From NCBI GenBank assembly GCA_963680875.1, contig OY804588.1:79508829-79572828 (forward strand): a DNA stretch of 64,000 bases. The letters are read 5' to 3'. Source of the DNA: Bathymodiolus brooksi. Lineage: Eukaryota > Mollusca > Bivalvia > Mytilida > Modiolidae. The first letter of the stretch is position 1. Every line of letters begins with the position of its first letter. The notes below the pieces were generated by a model, which was given only the letters and a program-made list of their open reading frames with translations, made no database searches and had not been told where the DNA came from. A program made the translations under genes and the position numbers. Positions 23,727-38,418 of the stretch are shown piece after piece.

Positions 23727-24835
23727 AATATCAAGATAAAAAGACTGGAAACCTCAAGATAAAAAGACTGGAAACCTCAAGATAAAAAGACTGGAAATAT
23801 CAAGATAAAAAGACTGGAAACCTCAAGATAAAAAGACTGCAAACCTCAAGATATAAAGACTGGAAATCTCAAGATAAAAAGACTGGAAACCTCAAGATAA
23901 AAAGACTGGAAATATCTAGATAAAAAGACTGGAAACCTGAAGTTAAAAAGACTGGAAACTTTAAGATAAAAAGACTGGAAATCTCAAGATAAAAAGACTG
24001 GGAATATCAAGATAAAAAGACTAGAAACCTCAAGATAAAAAGATTGGAAACCTCAAGATAAAAAGACTGGAAATCTCAAGATAAAAAGACTGGAAATATC
24101 AAGATAAAAAGACTGGAAACCTCAAGATAAAAATAGTAGAAACCTCAAGATAAAAAGACTGGAAATATCAAGATAAAAAGACTGGAAACCTCAAGATAAA
24201 AAGACTGGAAATATCAAGATAAAAAGACTGGAAACCTCAAGATAAAAAGACTGGAAATCTCAAGATGAAAAGACTGGAAATATCAAGATAAAAAGACTGG
24301 AAACCTCAAGATAAAAAGACTGGAAACCTCAAGATAAAAAGACTGGAAATATCAAGATAAAAAGACTGGAAACCTCAAGATAAAAAGACTGCAAACCTCA
24401 AGATATAAAGACTGGAAATCTCAAGATAAAAAGACTGGAAACCTCAAGATAAAAAGACTGGAAATATCTAGATAAAAAGACTGGAAACCTCAAGTTAAAA
24501 AGACTGGAAACTTTAAGATAAAAAGACTGGAAATCTCAAGATAAAAAGACTGGGAATATCAAGATAAAAAGACTAGAAACCTCAAGATAAAAAGATTGGA
24601 AACCTCAAGATAAAAAGACTGGAAATCTCAAGATAAAAAGACTGGAAATATCAAGATAAAAAGACTGGAAACCTCAAGATAAAAATAGTAGAAACCTCAA
24701 GATAAAAAGACTGGAAATATCAAGATAAAAAGACTGGAAACCTCAAGATAAAAAGACTGGAAATATCAAGATAAAAAGACTGGAAACCTCAAGATAAAAA
24801 GACTGGAAATCTCAAGATGAAAAGACTGGAAACCT
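23727..24835 (+). repeat. 24-unit (552 bp) tandem duplication in the 23-bp array
   Basis: The rare variants TGCAAACCTCAAGATATAAAG, here split as TGCAAACC and GATATAAAG (about 23838 and 24390), and AAGTTAAAAAGACTGG with AAACTTTAAGAT (about 23940 and 24490), recur 552 bp apart (24 x 23). The neighbouring unit order is the same, including AATATCTAGAT and GGGAATATC. Confidence 0.8.
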
Positions 24836-25124
24836 CAAGATAAAAAGACTGGAAACCTCAAGATAAAAATAGTGGAAACCTCAAGATAAAAAGACTGGAA
24901 ACCTCAAGATAAAAAGACTGGAAACGTCAAGATAAAAAGACTGGAAACCTCAAGATATAAAGACTGGAAACCTCAAGATAAAAAGACTGGAAACCTCAAG
25001 ATAAAAAGATTGGAAACCTCAAGATAAAAAGACTGGAAACCTCAAGATAAAAATGTGGAAACCTCAAGATAAAAAGACTGGAAACCTCAAGATAAAAAGA
25101 ATGGAAACCTCAGGATAAAAAGAC

Positions 25125-27500
25125 TGGGAACCTCAAGAGAAGAAGACTGGAAACCTCAAGATATAAAGACTGGAAACCTCAAGATTAAAAAACTGGAAAC
25201 CTCAAGATAAAAATAATGGAAACCTCAAGATAAAAAGACTGGAAACCTCAAGATAAAAATGTGGAAACCTCAAGATAAAAAGACTGGAAACCTCAAGATA
25301 AAAATGTGGAAACCTCAAGATAAAAAGACTGGAAACCTCAAGATAAAAATGTGGAAACCTCAAGATAAAAAGACTGGAAACCTCAAGATAAAAAGACTGG
25401 AAACCTCAAGATAAAAAGACTGGAAATCTCAAGATAAAAAGACTGGAAATATCAAGATAAAAAGACTGGAAACCTCAAGATAAAAAGACTGGAAACCTCA
25501 AGATAAAAAGACTGGAAATATCAAGATAAAAAGACTGGAAACCTCAAGATAAAAAGACTGGAAACCTCAAGATAAAAAGACTGGAAACCTCAAGATAAAA
25601 AGACTGGAAATCTCAAGATAAAAAGACTGGAAACCTCAAGATAAAAAGACTGGAAATCTCAAGATTAAAAGACTGGAAATCTCAAGATAAAAAACTGGAA
25701 ACCTCAAGATAAAAAGACTGGAAACCTCAAGATAAAAAGACTGGAAACCTCAAGATAAAAATAGTAGAAACCTCAAGATAAAAAGACTGGAAATATCAAG
25801 ATAAAAAGACTGGAAACCTCAAGATAAAAAGACTGGAAATATCAAGATAAAAAGACTGGAAACCTCAAGATAAAAAGACTGGAAATCTCAAGATGAAAAG
25901 ACTGGAAACCTCAAGATAAAAAGACTGGAAACCTCAAGATAAAAATAGTGGAAACCTCAAGATAAAAAGACTGGAAACCTCAAGATAAAAAGACTGGAAA
26001 AGTCAAGCTAAAAAGACTGGAAACCTCAAGATATAAAGACTGGAAACCTCAAGATAAAAAAACTGGAAACCTCAAGATAAAAAGACTGGAAACCTCAAGA
26101 TAAAAAGATTGGAAACCTCAAGATAAAAAGACTGGAAACCTCAAGATAAAAATGTGGAAACCTCAAGATAAAAAGACTGGAAACCTCAAGATAAAAAGAA
26201 TGGAAACCTCATGATAAAAAGACTGGGAATCTCAAGAGAAGAAGACTGGAAACCTCAAGATATAAAGACTGGAAACCTCAAGATTAAAAAACTGGAAACC
26301 TCAAGATAAAAATAATGGAAACCTCAAGATAAAAAGACTGGAAACCTCAAGATAAAAATGTGGAAACCTCAAGATAAAAAGACTGGAAACCTCAAGATAA
26401 AAATGTGGAAACCTCAAGATAAAAAGACTGGAAACCTCAAGATAAGAAGACTGGAAACCTCAAGATAAAATGACTGGAAATATCAAGATAAAAAGACTGG
26501 AAACCTCAAGATAAAAAGACTGGAAACCTCAAGATAAAATGACTGGAAATATCAAGATAAAATGACTGGAAATATCAAGATAAAAAGACTGGAAACCTCA
26601 AGATAAAAAGACTGGAAACCTCAAGATAAAAAGACTGGAAACCTCAAGATAAAAAGACTGGAAATCTCAAGATAAAAAGACTGGAAACCTCAAGATAAAA
26701 AGACTGGAAATCTCAAGATAAAAAGACTGGAAATCTCAAGATAAAAAGCCTGGAAACCTCAAGATAAAAAGACTGGAAATCTCAAGATAAAAAGACTGGA
26801 AATATCAAGATAAAAAGACTGGAAATCTCAAGATAAAAAGACTGGAAACCTCAAGATAAAAAGACTGGAAACCTCAAGATAAAAAGATTGGAAACCTCAA
26901 AGATGAAAAGACTGGAAATCTCAAGATAAAAAGACTGGAAATCTCAAGATAAAAAGACTGGAAATTTCAAGATAAAAAGACTGGAAACCTCAAGATAAAA
27001 ATAGTAGAAACCTCAAGATAAAAAGACTGGAAATATCAAGATAAAAAGACTGGAAACCTCAAGATAAAAAGACTGGAAATATCAAGATAAAAAGACTGGA
27101 AACCTCAAGATAAAAAGACTGGAAATCTCAAGATGAAAAGACTGGAAACCTCAAGATAAAAAGACTGGAAACCTCAAGATAAAAATAGTGGAAACCTCAA
27201 GATAAAAAGACTGGAAACCTCAAGATAAAAAGTCTGGAAATGTCAAGATAAAAAGACTGGAAACCTCAAGATATAAAGACTGGAAACCTCAAGATAAAAA
27301 AACTGGAAACCTCAAGATAAAAAGACTGGAAACCTCAAGATAAAAAGATTGGAAACCTCAAGATAAAAAGACTGGAAACCTCAATATAAAAAGACGGGAA
27401 ACCTCAAGATAAAAATAGTGGAAACCTCAAGATAAAAAGACTGGAAACCTCAAGATAAAAAGAATGGAAACCTCAGGATAAAAAGACTGGGAACCTTAAG
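25125..27500 (+). repeat. CCTC-rich module with GAGAAGAAGACTGG marker, repeated about every 1.1-1.3 kb
   Basis: The marker GAGAAGAAGACTGG, flanked by ATATAAAGAC, GATTAAAAAACTGG, AAATAATGG and AAAATGTGG units, occurs near 25132, 26231 and 27495. It occurs again near 29940, 30996 and 33109, and in variant form near 39978, 41585, 45041 and 46648. The marker identifies copies of one composite module spread through the array. Confidence 0.7.
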
Positions 27501-30500
27501 AGAAGAAGACTGGAAACCTCAAGATATAAAGACTGGAAACCTCAAGATTAAAAAACTGGAAACCTCAAGATAAAAATAATGGAAACCTCAAGATAAAAGA
27601 CTGGAAACCTCAAGATAAAAATGTGGAAACCTCAAGATAAAAAGACTGGAAACCTCAAGATAAAAATGTGGAAACCTCAAGATAAAAAGACTGGAAACCT
27701 CAAGATAAGAATAGTGGAAACCGCAAGATAAATAGACTGAAAACATCAAGATAAAAAGACTGGAAACCTCAAGATAAAAAGACTGGAATCCTCAAGATAA
27801 AAAGACTGGAAACCTCAAGATAAAAAGACTGGAAATCTCAAGATAAAAAGACTGGAAATATCAAGATAAAAAGACTGGAAACCTCAAGATGAAAAGACTG
27901 GAAATATCAAGATAAAAAGACTGGAAACCTCAAGATAAAAAGACTGGAAACCTCAAGATAAAAAGACTGGAAACCTCAAGATAAAAAGACTGGAAATCTC
28001 AAGATAAAAAGACTGGAAATATCAAGATAAAAAGACTGGAAACCTCAAGATAAAAAGACTGGAAACCTCAAGATAAAAATAGTGGAAACCTCAAGATAAA
28101 AAGACTGGAAATATCAAGATAAAAAGACTGGAAATATCAAGATAAAAAGAATGGAAACCTCAAGATAAAAAGACTGGAAATCTCAAGATAAAAAGACTGG
28201 AAACCTCAAGATAAAAAGACTGGAAATCTCAAGATAAAAAGACTGGAAATCTCAAGATAAAAAGACTGGAAATATCAAGATAAAAAGACTGGAAACATCA
28301 AGATCAAGATAAAAAGACTGGAAACCTCAAGATAAAAAGACTGGAAACCTCAAGATAAAAAGACTGGAAATCTCAAGATAAAAAGACTGGAAACCTCAAG
28401 ATAAAAAGACTGGAAATATCAAGATAAAAAGACTGGAAACCTCAAGATAAAAAGACTGGAAACCTCAAGATAAAAAGACTGGAAATCTCAAGATAAAAAG
28501 ACTGGAAATATCAAGATAAAAAGACTGGAAATCTCAAGATAAAAAGACTGGAAACCTCAAGATAAAAAGACTGGAAATCTCAAGATAAAAAGACTGGAAA
28601 TATCAAGATAAAAAGACTGGAAACGTCAAGATAAAAATAGTGGAAACCTCAAAATAAAAAGACTGGAAATATCAAGATAAAAAGACTGGAAATATCAAGA
28701 TAAAAAGAATGGAAACCTCAAGATAAAAAGACTGGAAATATCAAGATAAAAAGACTGGAACCTCAAGATAAAAAGACTGGAAACCTCAAGATAAAAAGAC
28801 TGGAAATCTCAAGATAAAAAGACTGGAAATATCAAGATAAAAAGACTGGAAACCTCAAGATGAAAAGACTGGAAATATCAAGATAAAAAGACTGGAAACC
28901 TCAAGATAAAAAGACTGGAAACCTCAAGATAAAAAGACTGGAAACCTCAAGATAAAAAGACTGGACATATCAAGATAAAAAGACTGGAAACTTCAAGATA
29001 AAAAGACTGGAAACCTCAAGATAAAAAGACTGGAAATCTCAAGATAAAAAGACTGGAAATATCAAGATAAAAAGACTGGAAACCTCAAGATAAAAAGACT
29101 GGAAACCTCAAGATAAAAATAGTGGAAACCTCAAGATAAAAAGACTGGAAATATCAAGATAAAAAGACTGGAAATATCAAGATAAAAAGAATGGAAACCT
29201 CAAGATAAAAAGACTGGAAATCTCAAGATAAAAAGACTGGAAACCTCAAGATAAAAAGACTGGAAATCTCAAGATAAAAAGACTGGAAATCTCAAGATAA
29301 AAAGACTGGAAATATCAAGATAAAAAGACTGGAAACATCAAGATCAAGATAAAAAGACTGGAAACCTCAAGATAAAAAGACTGGAAACCTCAAGATAAAA
29401 AGACTGGAAATATCAAGATAAAAAGACTGGAAACCTCAAGATAAAAAGACTGGAAACCTCAAGATAAAAAGACTGGAAATCTCAAGATAAAAAGACTGGA
29501 AATATCAAGATAAAAAGACTGGAAATCTCAAGATAAAAAGACTGGAAACCTCAAGATAAAAAGACTGGAAATCTCAAGATAAAAAGACTGGAAATATCAA
29601 GATAAAAAGACTGGAAACGTCAAGATAAAAATAGTGGAAACCTCAAGATAAAAAGACTGGAAATATCAAGATAAAAAGATTGGAAACCTCAAGATAAAAA
29701 GACTGGAAACCTCAAGATAAAAAGACTGGAAATATCAAGATAAAAAGACTGGAAACCTCAAGATAAAAAGACTGGAAACCTCAAGATGAAAAGACTGGAA
29801 ATCTCAAGATAAAAAGATTGGAAACCTCAAGATAAAAAGACTGGAAACCTCAAGATAAAAATGTGGAAACCTCAAGATAAAAAGACTGGAAACCTCAAGA
29901 TAAAAAGAATGGAAACCTCAGGATAAAAAGACTGGGAACCTCAAGAGAAGAAGACTGGAAACCTCAAGATATAAAGACTGGAAACCTCAAGATTAAAAAA
30001 CTGGAAACCTCAAGATAAAAATAATGGAAACCTCAAGATAAAAAGACTGGAAACCTCAAGATAAAAATGTGGAAACCTCAAGATAAAAAGACTGGAAACC
30101 TCAAGATAAAAATGTGGAAACCTCAAGATAAAAAGACTGGAAACCTCAAGATAAAATGACTGGAAATATCAAGATAAAAAGACTGGAAACCTCAAGATAA
30201 AAAGACTGGAAACCTCAAGATAAAAAGACTGGAAACCTCAAGATAAAAAGACTGGAAATCTCAAGATAAAAAGGCTGGAAACTTCAAGATAAAAAGACTG
30301 GAAATCTCAAGATAAAAAGACTGGAAATCTCAAGATAAAAAGACTGGAAACCTCAAGATAAAAAGACTGGAAACCTCAAGATAAAAAGATTGGAAACCTC
30401 AAGATGAAAAGACTGGAAATCTCAAGATAAAAAGACTGGAAATCTCAAGATAAAAAGACTGGAAATTTCAAGATAAAAAGACTGGAAACCTCAAGATAAA

Positions 30501-30839
30501 AATAGTAGAAACCTCAAGATAAAAAGACTGGAAATATCAAGATAAAAAGACTGGAAACCTCAAGACAAAAAGACTGGAAATATCAAGATAAAAAGACTGG
30601 AAACCTCAAGATAAAAAGACTGGAAATCTCAAGATGAAAAGACTGGAAACCTCAAGATAAAAAGACTGGAAACCTCAAGATAAAAATAGTGGAAACCTCA
30701 AGATAAAAAGACTGGAAACCTCAAGATAAAAAGTCTGGAAATGTCAAGATAAAAAGACTGGAAACCTCAAGATATAAAGACTGGAAACCTCAAGATAAAA
30801 AAACTGGAAACCTCAAGATAAAAAGACTGGAAACCTCAA

Positions 30840-33368
30840 GATAAAAAGATTGGAAACCTCAAGATAAAAAGACTGGAAACCTCAATATAAAAAGACGGGA
30901 AACCTCAAGATAAAAATAGTGGAAACCTCAAGATAAAAAGACTGGAAACCTCAAGATAAAAAGAATGGAAACCTCAGGATAAAAAGACTGGGAACCTTAA
31001 GAGAAGAAGACTGGAAACATCAAGATATAAAGACTGGAAACCTCAAGATTAAAAAACTGGAAACCTCAAGATAAAAATAATGGAAACCTCAAGATAAAAA
31101 GACTGGAAACCTCAAGATAAAAATGTGGAAACCTCAAGATAAAAAGACTGGAAACCTCAAGATAAAAATGTGGAAACCTCAAGATAAAAAGACTGGAAAC
31201 CTCAAGATAAGAATAGTGGAAACCGCAAGATAAATAGACTGAAAACATCAAGATAAAAAGACTGGAAACCTCAAGATAAAAAGACTGGAAACCTCAAGAT
31301 AAAAAGACTGGAAATCTCAAGATAAAAAGACTGGAAATATCAAGATAAAAAGACTGGAAACCTCAAGATGAAAAGACTGGAAATATCAAGATAAAAAGAC
31401 TGGAAACCTCAAGATAAAAAGACTGGAAACCTCAAGATAAAAAGACTGGAAACCTCAAGATAAAAAGACTGGAAATATCAAGATAAAAAGACTGGAAACC
31501 TCAAGACAAAAAGACTGGAAACCTCAAGATAAAAAGACTGGAAATCTCAAGATAAAAAGACTGGAAATATCAAGATAAAACGACTGGAAACCTCAAGATA
31601 AAAAGACTGGAAACCTCAAGATAAAAATAGTGGAAACCTCAAGATAAAAAGACTGGAAATATCAAGATAAAAAGACTGGAAATATCAAGATAAAAAGAAT
31701 GGAAACCTCAAGATAAAAAGACTGGAAATCTCAAGATAAAAAGACTGGAAACCTCAAGATAAAAAGACTGGAAATCTCAAGATAAAAAGACTGGAAATAT
31801 CAAGATAAAAAGACTGGAAACGTCAAGATAAAAATAGTGGAAACCTCAAGATAAAAAGACTGGAAATATCAAGATAAAAAGACTGGAAATATCAAGATAA
31901 AAAGAATGGAAACCTCAAGATAAAAAGACTGGAAATATCAAGATAAAAAGACTAGAAACCTCAAGATAAAAAGACTGGAAATCTCAAGATGAAAAGACAG
32001 GAAACCTCAAGATAAAAAGACTGGAAACCAGAAGATGAAAATAGTGGAAACCTCAAGATAAAAAGACTGGAAATATCAAGATAAAAAGACTGGAAATATC
32101 AAGATAAAAAGACTAGAAATATCAAGATAAAAAGAATGGAAACCTCAAGATGAAAAGACTGGAAATCTCAAGAAAAAAGACTGGAAACCTCAAGATAAAA
32201 AGACTGGAAACCTCAAGATAAAAAGACTGGAAACCTCAAGATAAAAAGACTGGAAATCTCAAGATAAAAAGACTGGAAATCTCAAGATAAAACGACTGGA
32301 AACTTCAAGATAAAAAGACTGGAAATCTAAAGATAAAAAGACTGGAAATATCAAGATAAAAAGACTGGAAACCTCAAGATAAAAAGACTGGAAACCTCAA
32401 GATAAAAAGACTGGAAATATCAAGATAAAAAGACTGGAAACCTCAAGATAAAAAGACTGGAAACCTCAAGATATAAAGACTGGAAATCTCAAGATAAAAA
32501 GACTGGAAACCTCAAGATAAAAAGACTGGAAATATCTAGATAAAAAGACTGGAAACCTTAAGATAAAAAGACTGGAAATCTCAAGATAAAAAGACTGGAA
32601 ATATCAAGATAAAAAGACTGGAAACCTCAAGATAAAAAGATTGGAAACCTCAAGATAAAAAGACTGGAAATCTCAAGATAAAAAGACTGGAAATATCAAA
32701 ATAAAAAGACCGGAAACCTCAAGATAAAAATAGTGGAAACCTCAAGATAAAAAGACTGGAAATATCAAGATAAAAAGACTGGAAATATCAAGATAAAAAG
32801 AATGGAAACCTCAAGATAAAAAGACTGGAAATATCAAGATAAAAAGACTGGAAACCTCAAGATAAAAAGACTGGAAATCTCAAGATGAAAAGACTGGAAA
32901 CCTCAAGATAAAAAGACTGGAAACCACAAGATGAAAATAGTGGAAACCTCAAGATAAAAAGATTGGAAACCTCAAGATAAAAAGACTGGAAACCTCAATA
33001 TAAAAAGACGGGAAACCTCAAGATAAAAATAGTGGAAACCTCAAGATAAAAAGACTGGAAACTTCAAGATAAAAAGAATGGAAACCTCAAGATAAAAAGA
33101 CTGGGAACCTTAAGAGAAGAAGACTGGAAACCTCAAGATATAAAGACTGGAAACCTCAAGATTAAAAAACTGGAAACCTCAAGATAAAAATAATGGAAAC
33201 CTCAAGATAAAAAGACTGGAAACCTCAAGATAAAAATGTGGAAACCTCAAGATAAAAAGACTGGAAACCTCAAGATAAAAATGTGGAAACCTCAAGATAA
33301 AAAGACTGGAAACCTCAAGATAAGAATAGTGGAAACCGCAAGATAAATAGACTGAAAACATCAAGATA
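30840..33368 (+). repeat. Module repeated at 2113-bp offset
   Basis: The stretch 30840-31255 (AATATAAAAAGACGGG, GGAACCTTAAGAGAAG, AAATAATGG, AAAATGTGG twice, GATAAGAATAGTGG, GATAAATAGACTG) recurs at about 32953-33368 with the same order. A minus-strand 61-codon open frame (31066-31251 and 33179-33364) is identical in both, which shows the close match. The offset is 92 units minus a few bases. Confidence 0.8.
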
Positions 33369-34864
33369 AAAAGACTGGAAACCTCAAGATAAAAAGACTG
33401 GAAACCTCAAGATAAAAAGACTGGAAACCTCAAGATAAAAAGACTGGAAACCTCAAGATAAGAATAGTGGAAACCTCAAGATAAATAGACTGAAAACATC
33501 AAGATAAAAAGACTGGAAACCTCAAGATAAAAAGACTGGAAACCTCAAGATAAAAAGACTGGAAACCTCAAGATAAAAAGACTGGAAATCTCAAGATAAA
33601 AAGACTGGAAATATCAAGATAAAAAGACTGGAAACCTCAAGATAAAAAGACTGGAAATATCAAGATAAAAAGACTGGAAACCTCAAGATAAAAAGACTGG
33701 AAACCTCAAGATAAAAAGACTGGAAACCTCAAGATAAAAAGACTGGAAATATCAAGATAAAAAGACTGGAAACCTCAAGATAAAAAGACTGGAAACCTCA
33801 AGATAAAAAGACTGGAAATCTCAAGATAAAAAGACTGGAAATATCAAGATAAAAAGACTGGAAACCTCAAGATAAAAAGACTGGAAACCTCAAGATAAAA
33901 ATAGTGGAAACCTCAAGATAAAAAGACTGGAAATATCAAGATAAAAAGACTGGAAATATCAAGATAAAAAGAATGGAAACCTCAAGATAAAAAGACTGGA
34001 AACCTCAAGATAAAACGACTGGAAATCTCAAGATAAAAAGACTGGAAATCTCAAGATAAAAAGACTGGAAATATCAAGATAAAAAGATTGGAAACATCAA
34101 GATCAAGATAAAAAGACTGGAAACCTCAAAATAAAAAGACTGGAAAACTCAAGATAAAAAGACTGGAAATCTCAAGATAAAAAGACTGGAAACCTCAAGA
34201 TAAAAAGACTGGAAATATCAAGATAAAAAGACTGGAAACCTCAAGATAAAAAGACTGGAAACCTCAAGATAAAAAGACTGGAAATCTCAAGATAAAAAGA
34301 CTGGAAATATCAAGATAAAAAGACTGGAAATATCAAGATAAAAAGACTGGAAATCTCAAGATAAAAAGACTGGAAACCTCAAGATAAAAAGACTGGAAAT
34401 CTCAAGATAAAAAGACTGGAAATATCAAGATAAAAAGACTGGAAACGTCAAGATAAAAATAGTGGAAACCTCAAGATAAAAAGACTGGAAATATCAAGAT
34501 AAAAAGACTGGAAATATCAAGATAAAAAGAATGGAAACCTCAAGATAAAAAGACTGGAAATATCAAGATAAAAAGACTGGAAACCTCAAGATAAAAAGAC
34601 TGGAAATCTCAAGATGAAAAGACTGGAAACCTCAAGATAAAAAGACTGGAAACCAGAAGATGAAAATAGTGGAAACCTCAAGATAAAAAGACTGGAAATA
34701 TCAAGATAAAAAGACTGGAAATATCAAGATAAAAAGACTAGAAATATCAAGATAAAAAGAATGGAAACCTCAAGATGAAAAGACTGGAAATCTCAAGATA
34801 AAAAGACTGGAAACCTCAAGATAAAAAGACTGGAAACCTCAAGATAAAAAGACTGGAAACCTCA

Positions 34865-37800
34865 AGATAAAAAGACTGGAAATCTCAAGATAAAAAGACT
34901 GGAAATCTCAAGATAAAACGACTGGAAACTTCAAGATAAAAAGACTGGAAATCTAAAGATAAAAAGACTGGAAATATCAAGATAAAAAGACTGGAAACCT
35001 CAAGATAAAAAGACTGGAAACCTCAAGATAAAAAGACTGGAAATATCAAGATAAAAAGACTGGAAACCTCAAGATAAAAAGACTGGAAACCTCAAGATAT
35101 AAAGACTGGAAATCTCAAGATAAAAAGACTGGAAACCTCAAGATAAAAAGACTGGAAATATCTAGATAAAAAGACTGGAAACCTTAAGATAAAAAGACTG
35201 GAAATCTCAAGATAAAAAGACTGGAAATATCAAGATAAAAAGACTGGAAACCTCAAGATAAAAAGATTGGAAACCTCAAGATAAAAAGACTGGAAATCTC
35301 AAGATAAAAAGACTGGAAATATCAAAATAAAAAGACCGGAAACCTGAAGATAAAAATAGTGGAAACCTCAAGATAAAAAGACTGGAAATATCAAGATAAA
35401 AAGACTGGAAATATCAAGATAAAAAGACTGGAAACGTCAAGATAAAAATAGTGGAAACCTCAAGATAAAAAGACTGGAAATATCAAGATAAAAAGACTGG
35501 AAATATCAAGATAAAAAGAATGGAAACCTCAAGATAAAAAGACTGGAAATATCAAGATAAAAAGACTGGAAACCTCAAGATAAAAAGACTGGAAATCTCA
35601 AGATGAAAAGAATTGAAACCTCAAGATAAAAAGACTGGAAACCACAAGATGAAAATAGTGGAAACCTCAAGATAAAAAGACTGGAAATATCAAGATAAAA
35701 AGACTGGAAATATCAAGATAAAAAGACTAGAAATATCTAGATAAAAAGAATGGAAACCTCAAGATGAAAAGACTGGAAATCTCAAGATAAAAAGACTGGA
35801 AACCTCAAGATAAAAAGACTGGAAACCTCAAGATAAAAAGACTGGAAACCTCAAGATAAAAAGACTGGAAATCTCAAGATAAAAAGACTGGAAATCTCAA
35901 GATAAAACGACTGGAAACTTCAAGATAAAAAGACTGGAAACCTCAAGATAAAAAGACTGGAAACCTCAAGATAAAAAGACTGGAAATCTCAAGATAAAAA
36001 GACTGGAAATATCAAGATAAAAAGACTGGAAACCTCAAGATAAAAAGACTGGAAACCTCAAGATAAAAAGACTGGAAATATCAAGATAAAAAGACTGGAA
36101 ACCTCAAGATAAAAAGACTGGAAACCTCAAGATAAAAAGACTGGAAACCTCAAGATAAAAAGACTGGAAATATCAAGATAAAAAGACTGGAAACCTCAAG
36201 ATAAAAAGACTGGAAACCTCAAGATAAAAAGACTGGAAACCTCAAGATAAAATGACTGGAAATATCAAGATAAAAAGACTGGAAACCTCAAGATAAAAAG
36301 ACTGGAAACCTCAAGATAAAAAGACTGGAAATCTCAAGATAAAAAGACTGGAAATATCAAGATAAAAAGACTGGAAACCTCAAGATAAAAAGACTGGAAA
36401 CCTCAAGATAAAAAGACTGGAAATATCAAGATAAAAAGACTGGAAATATCAAGATAAAAAGAATGGAAACCTCAATATAAAAAGACTGGAAATCTCAAGA
36501 TAAAAAGACTGAAAACTTCAAGATAAAAAGACTGGAAACCTCAAAATAAAAAGACTGGAAATCTCAAGATGAAAAGACTGGAAATTTCAAGATAAAAAGA
36601 CTGGAAATATCAAGATAAAAAGACTGGAAACCTCAAGATCAAGATAAAAAGACTGGAAATCTCAAGATAAAAAGACTGGAAATCTCAAGATAAAACGACT
36701 GGAAACTTCAAGATAAAAAGACATGAAATCTAAAGATAAAAAGACTGGAAATATCAAGATAAAAAGACTGGAAACCTCAAGATAAAAAGACTGGAAACCT
36801 CAAGATAAAAAGACTGGAAATATCAAGATAAAAAGACTGGAAACCTCAAGATAAAAAGACTGGAAACCTCAAGATATAAAGACTGGAAATCTCAAGATAA
36901 AAAGACTGGAAACCTCAAGATAAAAAGACTGGAAATATCTAGATAAAAAGACTGGAAACCTTAAGATAAAAAGACTGGAAATCTCAAGATAAAAAGACTG
37001 GAAATATCAAGATAAAAAGACTGGAAACCTCAAGATAAAAAGATTGGAAACCTCAAGATAAAAAGACTGGAAATCTCAAGATGAAAAGACTGGAAATATC
37101 AAAATAAAAAGACCGGAAACCTCAAGATAAAAATAGTGGAAACCTCAAGATAAAAAGACTGGAAATATCAAGATAAAAAGACTGGAAATATCAAGATAAA
37201 AAGACTGGAAACGTCAAGATAAAAATAGTGGAAACCTCAAGATAAAAAGACTGGAAATATCAAGATAAAAAGACTGGAAATATCAAGATAAAAAGAATGG
37301 AAACCTCAAGATAAAAAGACTGGAAATTTCAAGATAAAAAGACTGGAAACCTCAAGATAAAAAGACTGGAAATCTCAAGATAAAAAGACTTGAAACCTCA
37401 AGATAAAAAGACTGGAAACCACAAGATGAAAATAGTGGAAACCTCAAGATAAAAAGACTGGAAATATCAAGATAAAAAGACTGGAAATATCAAGATAAAA
37501 AGACTAGAAATATCAAGATAAAAAGAATGGAAACCTCAAGATGAAAAGACTGGAAATCTCAAGATAAAAAGACTGGAAACCTCAAGATAAAAAGACTGGA
37601 AACCTCAAGATAAAAAGACTGGAAACCTCAAGATAAAAAGACTGGAAATCTCAAGATAAAAAGACTGGAAATCTCAAGATAAAACGACTGGAAACTTCAA
37701 GATAAAAAGACTGGAAACCTCAAGATAAAAAGACTGGAAACCTCAAGATAAAAAGACTGGAAATCTTAAGATAAAAAGACTGGAAATATCAAGATAAAAA

Positions 37801-38418
37801 GACTGGAAACCTCAAGATAAAAAGACTGGAAACCTCAAGATAAAAAGACTGGAAATATCAAGATAAAAAGACTGGAAACCTCAAGATAAAAAGACTGGAA
37901 ACCTCAAGATAAAAAGACTGGAAACCTCAAGATAAAAAGACTGGAAATATCAAGATAAAAAGACTGGAAACCTCAAGATAAAAAGACTGGAAACCTCAAG
38001 ATAAAAAGACTGGAAACCTCAAGATAAAATGACTGGAAATATCAAGATAAAAAGACTGGAAACCTCAAGATAAAAAGACTGGAAACCTCAAGATAAAAAG
38101 ACTGGAAATCTCAAGATAAAAAGACTGGAAATATCAAGATAAAAAGACTGGAAACCTCAAGATAAAAAGACTGGAAACCTCAAGATAAAAAGACTGGAAA
38201 TATCAAGATAAAAAGACTGGAAATATCAAGATAAAAAGAATGGAAACCTCAAGATAAAAAGACTGGAAATCTCAAGATAAAAAGACTGAAAACTTCAAGA
38301 TAAAAAGACTGGAAACCTCAAGATAAAAAGACTGGAAATCTCAAGATGAAAAGACTGGAAATCTCAAGATAAAAAGACTGGAAATATCAAGATAAAAAGA
38401 CTGGAAACCTCAAGATCA
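34865..38418 (+). repeat. 77-unit (about 1777 bp) tandem duplication in the 23-bp array
   Basis: The markers AAATCTAAAGAT (34952 and 36729), GACTGAAAACTTCAAG (36511 and 38288) and CTCAAGATCAAGATAAAAAG (36632 and 38409) all recur at 1777 bp. The two copies are adjacent, at about 34865-36641 and 36642-38418. Confidence 0.8.
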
